In this document: positions 6,076 to 9,663 of the stretch, in pieces | How positions within the stretch are numbered: position 1 is the stretch's first letter | How the letters are laid out: each line of letters begins with the position of its first letter | The notes under the pieces: generated by a model | What the model was told of the DNA's origin: nothing | What the model saw: only the letters and a program-made list of their open reading frames with translations | Databases searched by the model: none | Made by a program: the position numbers and the translations under genes | Origin: Sphingomonadales bacterium | GTDB lineage: Bacteria > Pseudomonadota > Alphaproteobacteria > Sphingomonadales > Sphingomonadaceae | Direction: 5' to 3' | Length of the DNA: 9,663 bases | Assembly (NCBI GenBank): GCA_018067055.1 | Contig: JAGPVK010000182.1 | Span: forward strand, 1-9,663

Positions 6076-6282
6076 ATGCCTACAGGCACCGTAAAATTTT
6101 TCAACACCGACAAGGGCTATGGTTTCATTGCTCCTGAAGATGGTGGCGATGACAGCTTCGTGCACATCACAGCAGTTCAGGCTGCCGGAATGCAGTCGCT
6201 CGAAAAAGAACAGCGTCTGACATATGATGTTGAGACCGGAAATAACGGCAAGAAAGCCGCTGTAAACTTGCAGCAGGCTTAA
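6076..6282 (+). CDS. CspA-type cold shock protein
   Basis: The 68-residue protein MPTGTVKFFNTDKGYGFIAP... is a single cold-shock domain. RNP1 KGYGFI is at 13-18 and RNP2-like SFVHI at 27-31, with the aromatic residues that stack on single-stranded RNA/DNA. Such proteins act in the cytoplasm as RNA chaperones. I use ATG 6076, where family members begin MxxGTVKFFN, with AGGA about nine bases upstream. An in-frame ATG at 6058 would add MNRNKT and looks spurious. A long AT-rich 5' leader, often regulatory in csp genes, may lie in 5889-6075, but I see no definite element there. A strong terminator follows at 6301-6338. It is monocistronic. Which csp paralogue it is cannot be decided from the sequence. 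Confidence 0.95.
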   Translation: MPTGTVKFFNTDKGYGFIAPEDGGDDSFVHITAVQAAGMQSLEKEQRLTYDVETGNNGKKAAVNLQQA

Positions 6283-6300
6283 GCCTAACACCGAATAGGG

Positions 6301-6338
6301 AAAAGGGCGGGAGTGCTTGGCACTTCTGCCCTTTTTTT
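6301..6338 (+). terminator. Strong intrinsic terminator of the cold shock gene
   Basis: AAAAGGGCGGGAGTGC (6301-6316) pairs with GCACTTCTGCCCTTTT (6320-6335) across a TTG loop. The stem is complete, with two G-U wobbles (6311/6325 and 6309/6327), and runs into seven T residues (6332-6338). It starts 18 bases after the csp stop. On the minus strand the 3' side carries only four T's, so it may also weakly stop the convergent roxA-like transcript whose gene ends at 6358. Confidence 0.92.
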
Positions 6339-6357
6339 GTCTTGAACCTGTCCGCAG

Positions 6358-7506
6358 CTAGCCCCAGTCGAAAGACAGGCTGCCACGATTATATAGTCCG
6401 GCAAGCAATTCCACCACCGCGTCCGAGGTCTGCCACTCGGGATTGATGACAAATTGGTCCTGAGCGCACAGCATTGCGGCCAGCAATGCGGTTTCATTCG
6501 CGCAGGGATAGCATTCCCCATCGACGAATAGCAGCAGCTTGTCTTGTTCCTCCCGAACAAAGGAAAACCGGCTGGCGGGATTGCGCAGCAAAGGGTGATC
6601 GGCAGTCAGCAAGCCGCGCAGATGTTCTTTCTCGATCGGTTCTTCGGGACGCCAGTCCGTTTCCGGGTATCTCGGTGTGCTGCTATATTCCCCGAACCAT
6701 CGTGCGAAAGCCGCGCGGTCGGCCAGCTTTTCAGTAAGCATGGCGTGCAGCCGGTCGATCGCAGTAGCGGGGATCTCTCCAGGATTTTCCTGAACCGACA
6801 GATCGGGATCGCAATAGCGGTCGTCATCGGTCATGTCCGGCAGCAGGTCGTCGCACCAGTTGCCGATCAATTCCTTGCGCGACGGCGATCGAAAGCCAAT
6901 GCTGTAGGTCATGCAATCCGCGCCTATCGCGACGCCATTATGGGCGATTCCCGGCGGAATATAGAGCATGTCACCCGGATCCAATATCCATTCTTCGACG
7001 GCTTCAAAATCGGCGAGCAGCAGCAAGTCTTCATGTGAGCGCAGGGCGGTCTGATCGTCGCAGGCGCGCCCGATCTGCCATCGACGCTGGCCGAGCCCCT
7101 GGATCAGGAAAACGTCATAATGATCAAAATGTGGACCTACTCCGCCGCCATCGCTGGCATAGCTGACCATCACGTCATCGATTCGCCAATTGGGGATGAA
7201 CCGAAACGGTTCGATCAGTGCAGCCACGTCCGGAACATGATGATCAACCGCCTGAACCAGGAGGGTCCAGGGGGATTTGCCCAGTTCTCCAAAGCGCGTC
7301 TCCGGTAACGGCCCATGTTCGGCGTTCCAGTCGTCGCAAGTTTGCGTGATCAGGCGCGATTCAACATGATCTTCACAAGCGAGGCCAGCAAGTTCGTCGG
7401 GCGACAGCGGATTTTGCCATGATTGCCAGGGGTTTTTGATCAGCAGCGGGCGTTTCTGCCAGTAATCGCGCAGAAATGCGGCGGTATCGAAATTGTTGAA
7501 TTGCAT
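6358..7506 (-). CDS. roxA: RoxA/YcfD-like JmjC ribosomal oxygenase (50S protein L16 arginine hydroxylase)
   Basis: The 382-residue protein matches the Fe(II)/2-oxoglutarate oxygenase YcfD (RoxA), which hydroxylates an arginine of ribosomal protein uL16 (Arg81 in E. coli). The N-terminus has the family opening FLRDYWQKRPLLIKN (11-25). The cupin core holds the iron triad H126-x-D128 (in GPHFDHYDVF) and H189 (in PPGIAHNG). R141/R142 in GQRRWQIG sits where the co-substrate-binding arginine lies in YcfD. The C-terminal part (about 250-382) corresponds to the dimerisation and winged-helix regions. Length compares well with about 373 in E. coli. I start at ATG 7506; a TTG two codons upstream (7512) is less likely. 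The ribosome site is weak. It is divergent from the rluE-like gene across 129 bases and convergent with csp. Confidence 0.92.
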   Translation of the reverse strand: MQFNNFDTAAFLRDYWQKRPLLIKNPWQSWQNPLSPDELAGLACEDHVESRLITQTCDDWNAEHGPLPETRFGELGKSPWTLLVQAVDHHVPDVAALIEPFRFIPNWRIDDVMVSYASDGGGVGPHFDHYDVFLIQGLGQRRWQIGRACDDQTALRSHEDLLLLADFEAVEEWILDPGDMLYIPPGIAHNGVAIGADCMTYSIGFRSPSRKELIGNWCDDLLPDMTDDDRYCDPDLSVQENPGEIPATAIDRLHAMLTEKLADRAAFARWFGEYSSTPRYPETDWRPEEPIEKEHLRGLLTADHPLLRNPASRFSFVREEQDKLLLFVDGECYPCANETALLAAMLCAQDQFVINPEWQTSDAVVELLAGLYNRGSLSFDWG

Positions 7507-7535
7507 CCGCAAGCGTTACACAGTTTTGCGCGAAA

Positions 7536-7551
7536 CCGGTAGTGATACCGG
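7536..7551. promoter_or_regulatory. Perfect inverted repeat between roxA-like and rluE-like genes
   Basis: CCGGTA (7536-7541) and TACCGG (7546-7551) flank GTGA. The site lies 30 bases upstream of the roxA-like start and 85 bases upstream of the rluE-like start. A 16-bp dyad in a shared divergent promoter region may be an operator for both genes. No -35/-10 pair could be placed with confidence. Confidence 0.4.
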
Positions 7552-7635
7552 CAATGATTAAAGTCCATGCGTTCTTCTTCGGCAGCAATGGTGTTGGGGC
7601 GTTGCTCATTCCGTTGGTCGCTGTCAAAGGGGGGT

Positions 7636-8181
7636 ATGTCAAAACTGATCCTGTTCAACAAACCCTTCGGCGTGCTGCCGCAATTCACCGATCGCGGGAG
7701 CGAGACCAAACGGGCCACGCTTTCGGACTTTATCGATCTGCCCGGCGTCTATCCGGCCGGGCGGCTCGATCGGGACAGCGAGGGGCTGATGATGCTCACC
7801 GACGATGGTAAAGTGCAGGCGCGGATCGCGGATCCGAAATACAAGACGCCGAAAACCTATCTGGTACAGGTAGAAGGCGACGTCGCGGAAGAGAGCCTTG
7901 CCATGTTGCGGCAGGGTGTCGAGTTGAAAGACGGCTTGACCAGGCCCGCCGACGTCGAGTGCATCGCCGATCCGGAGCTGTGGCCGCGTGATCCGCCTAT
8001 CCGGGTGCGCAAGAGCGTGCCCGATTGCTGGCTCAAACTGACCATCAGGGAAGGCCGGAACCGGCAGGTCCGCCGGATGACAGCGGCGGTCGGGCACCCG
8101 ACCTTGCGACTGGTGCGCTGGAGTATCGGCGACTGGTCGCTTGACGGATTGCAGCCCGGACAATGGCGGGTCGAGGATTAA
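7636..8181 (+). CDS. rluE: RluE-like 23S rRNA pseudouridine synthase
   Basis: The 181-residue protein belongs to the RsuA/RluB/E/F family and lacks an S4 domain, as E. coli RluE does. It opens [19 protein letters not shown], with the NKP-x-G/D-VLPQFT motif. The catalytic motif [10 protein letters not shown] has Asp45 as the presumed nucleophile. Also present are [10 protein letters not shown] (73-82), [20 protein letters not shown] (116-135) and the C-terminal family motif [20 protein letters not shown] (139-158). In E. coli RluE makes pseudouridine 2457 in 23S rRNA, near the peptidyl-transferase centre. ATG 7636 follows AAAGGGGGGT, a strong ribosome site; the frame is open upstream to 7567, but the extra residues do not look conserved. 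The next gene begins 60 bases after its stop and is probably co-transcribed. Confidence 0.92.
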   Translation: MSKLILFNKPFGVLPQFTDRGSETKRATLSDFIDLPGVYPAGRLDRDSEGLMMLTDDGKVQARIADPKYKTPKTYLVQVEGDVAEESLAMLRQGVELKDGLTRPADVECIADPELWPRDPPIRVRKSVPDCWLKLTIREGRNRQVRRMTAAVGHPTLRLVRWSIGDWSLDGLQPGQWRVED

Positions 8182-8241
8182 TCCATTTGGCCTCTGGGCG
8201 CTTTGTCGGTACAAAAATGGAAATCCAGGCGGGGCAATATC

Positions 8242-9213
8242 ATGAAAAAGACGATCCGTATCATTCTTCTGTTGCTGGTCGTGCTGGGTGCGGCCTTTTT
8301 CATTCTCCGCACGCCCGATACCGATCGCACAGAGATGATCGCCAAATATGGCAATGAGGCTTCGCGCTTTCTCGACGATGGCCATGGCGGTAAAATCCAT
8401 TATCGGGATGAGGGCAACAAGGATGGTCCGCCGATTCTTCTGATTCACGGATCGAACAGCCTGCTCCAGACATGGGAGCCGCTGGTGGCCTTGCTGGGCG
8501 ACAAATATCGCATGATTTCGCTTGATCTTTACGGACATGGCCTGACCGGACCCAATCCAACCGGTGCTTATGATGCTGAAACCAATATCGCTACGGCGCT
8601 CAAGATATTGGACGCAGTCGGTGTCGACAAGGCCTATTGGGTCGGCAATAGCAGAGGCGGTTGGATTGCCTGGCGCGCCGGACTGTCTGTGCCCGACCGG
8701 ACGTCCGGACTCGTTTTGATCGATGCCTCTGGTGCCCAGATCGAACAAACCGGAACCCCCTATCTTGGCGCCAGACTGGCGCAGTCATGGATCGGGCAAC
8801 TTCTCTTGCCCGAAATCACGCCCCGCTTTCTGGTCAAGTCATCCCTGGAAGACAGTTTCGCACAGCCAGAGCGGCTGACCGAAGAATTGGTTGATCGCTA
8901 CTGGGAATTGCTGCGCTTCCCCGGTAACCGCCAAGCCACGCTCGACCGCGGCAAGACCCCCCGTGAACCGGAAAAGTGGGGAGAAGTGGGAACGTTGAAA
9001 ATGCCGGTTCTGATACTCTGGGGCGAGCAGGACCAGGTTATCCCGCTGACCCATGCCCGCGCTTTCGCCGCCGCGATACCGGAAAGCACATTGATCACTT
9101 ACGCCGATGCCGGGCATCTGCCGATGGAGGAAACGCCGGAACAGGTTGCGCGGGATATCGACAACTGGATTGAAAATGTAACCGCAGAGGCCGCTGCACC
9201 GAACCCGGGTTGA
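8242..9213 (+). CDS. Membrane-anchored alpha/beta hydrolase
   Basis: The 323-residue protein starts MKKTIRIILLLLVVLGAAFF, an N-terminal signal-anchor (about 5-22). It is probably anchored in the inner membrane with its catalytic domain outside. The fold shows HGSNS (69-73, oxyanion region), DLYGHGLTG (95-103), the nucleophile elbow GNSRGG with Ser137, Asp264 in WGEQDQVIP and His292 in DAGHLPME. The catalytic triad is thus complete; the elbow has Arg where Met is common. The lid region is about 170-245. ATG 8242 has GGCGGGG upstream; a TTG at 8203 would place 13 residues before the hydrophobic start and is unlikely. The substrate cannot be told. The stop TGA overlaps the ATG of the next gene (TGATG), suggesting coupled translation. 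Confidence 0.9.
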   Translation: MKKTIRIILLLLVVLGAAFFILRTPDTDRTEMIAKYGNEASRFLDDGHGGKIHYRDEGNKDGPPILLIHGSNSLLQTWEPLVALLGDKYRMISLDLYGHGLTGPNPTGAYDAETNIATALKILDAVGVDKAYWVGNSRGGWIAWRAGLSVPDRTSGLVLIDASGAQIEQTGTPYLGARLAQSWIGQLLLPEITPRFLVKSSLEDSFAQPERLTEELVDRYWELLRFPGNRQATLDRGKTPREPEKWGEVGTLKMPVLILWGEQDQVIPLTHARAFAAAIPESTLITYADAGHLPMEETPEQVARDIDNWIENVTAEAAAPNPG

Positions 9214-9635
9214 TGCCTGATTCCAGCAAATCAACCACCCGAGCCGGGTCGACCGATCGCTTGGTCGTCGTCTACAATGCCAATGCGGGCTGGGCCTCGG
9301 CGCTGATCGATGCGGCGCACAAGCTTGTCTGATCCGAAACCTATGAATGCAGTCTCTGCATGATAAGCTACGGGGCAGTATCGATGCAGCGGCCGTGGCG
9401 AAAATATCTCGACGGCTTGGCGCTGGAAAAGCAATTCTATCACCGGCAGGATTTTGCCCGCGCCTATCCTGCCGACTGTTTTCCCATGGTAGACGGGCTG
9501 AATTTGCCGGCAATCTTCATTGAGGCGGGCGGAGAATTGCATTGCCTGCTCTCCAGCAAACAGCTGGACAGTTTGACCGACGTCGAGGCGCTGATCACCG
9601 CGGTCGATCTGGCGCTCAACCGTTTCCGGAAGTGA
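9213..9635 (+). pseudogene. Small conserved protein gene interrupted by an in-frame TGA
   Basis: From ATG 9213, overlapping the hydrolase stop, the frame runs 39 codons (MPDSSKSTTRAGSTDRLVVV, then YNANAGWASALIDAAHKLV). It then meets TGA at 9330-9332 and continues open for another 100 codons to TGA 9633-9635. The downstream part begins SETYECSLCMISYGAVSM and includes RPWRKYLDGL and FYHRQDFARAYP. Both halves read like one protein of the sphingomonad type YNA...HKxxSPxTYxCSLC, in which, as I recall, the stop position is usually Ser; a TCA to TGA change would explain it. Most likely it is a point nonsense mutation or a sequencing error. Recoding is considered under findings. No function is known; the C-x2-C (CSLC) motif is notable. 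Restart at ATG 9360 lacks a ribosome site. Confidence 0.65.
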
Positions 9636-9656
9636 CTGGTGGCAAGCCCCAGTCGA

Positions 9657-9663
9657 TAGGAGG
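9657..9663 (+). promoter_or_regulatory. Shine-Dalgarno of a gene starting just beyond the window
   Basis: TAGGAGG at the extreme right edge is a near-perfect ribosome-binding site 21 bases after the stop of the interrupted gene. It suggests that another plus-strand gene begins within about 5-10 bases of the edge. Confidence 0.5.

Noticed and set aside
7639..8748. 369-codon minus-strand open frame opposite rluE-like and hydrolase genes
   Set aside because: It spans two recognisable plus-strand genes with full catalytic motifs and shows no family features itself.
9202..9211. AACCCGGGTT palindrome at the hydrolase stop
   Set aside because: Ten bases inside coding sequence; likely chance in a GC-rich region and too short for an operator call.
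8839..9513. 224-codon minus-strand open frame across the hydrolase 3' end and the interrupted gene
   Set aside because: Arg/Pro/Ser-rich shadow; plus-strand frames on both sides carry the recognisable protein sequence.
1..9663. CRISPR arrays, tRNA or rRNA genes, prophage or defence modules
   Set aside because: No regularly spaced repeats, no cloverleaf or rRNA-like segments and no recognisable phage or defence proteins were seen apart from the partial insertion sequence.

Overview
The window looks like chromosomal DNA of an alphaproteobacterium, most likely a sphingomonad (Sphingopyxis / Sphingorhabdus / Parasphingorhabdus type). This rests on moderately high GC, on protein family types that I associate with Sphingomonadales (the HTH protein at 330-1121, the lipoprotein at 5196-5837, the short membrane protein at 4114-4266), and on a compact intergenic hairpin of the CTCCCGC-GAAG-GCGGGAG type common between sphingomonad genes. 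The taxonomic call is inference.

Layout. The left edge (1 to about 355, minus strand) is the 5' end of an IS1595-family insertion sequence whose transposase runs out of the window. Its terminal repeats abut or overlap the beginning of a plus-strand gene for an HTH protein (330-1121), so the element probably disrupted or replaced that gene's native start. A short repeat-bearing gap follows, then a minus-strand SLC13/DASS permease with two RCK_C (TrkA-C) domains (1303-3096). Divergent from it is a plus-strand Amj-family (DUF2837) lipid II flippase homologue (3285-4088).

Next comes a minus-strand cluster of four envelope genes, read from right to left: a lipoprotein (5837-5196), a two-TM ion-channel-like protein with a non-canonical filter (5189-4761), a DoxX-like membrane protein (4764-4336, ATGA overlap with the channel), and a 50-residue tail-anchored membrane protein (4266-4114). 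The last has its Shine-Dalgarno inside a predicted hairpin. A CspA-type cold shock gene (6076-6282) ends in a strong intrinsic terminator (6301-6338). Beyond it, convergent, lies the minus-strand roxA/ycfD-like ribosomal oxygenase gene (6358-7506), divergent from a plus-strand rluE-like 23S rRNA pseudouridine synthase (7636-8181). These two enzymes both modify the peptidyl-transferase region of the large subunit in E. coli, so the divergent pair is functionally coherent.

The right end carries a membrane-anchored alpha/beta hydrolase (8242-9213). Its stop overlaps (TGATG) a conserved-looking small gene that is interrupted by an in-frame TGA at 9330-9332. The window ends on a strong Shine-Dalgarno sequence that presumably serves the next gene.

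I see no evidence for a clearly novel multi-gene system. The best leads are the alternative flippase in a Gram-negative, the altered channel filter in the envelope operon, the in-frame TGA followed by a hairpin, the possible translation-control hairpin, and the IS/HTH gene junction.
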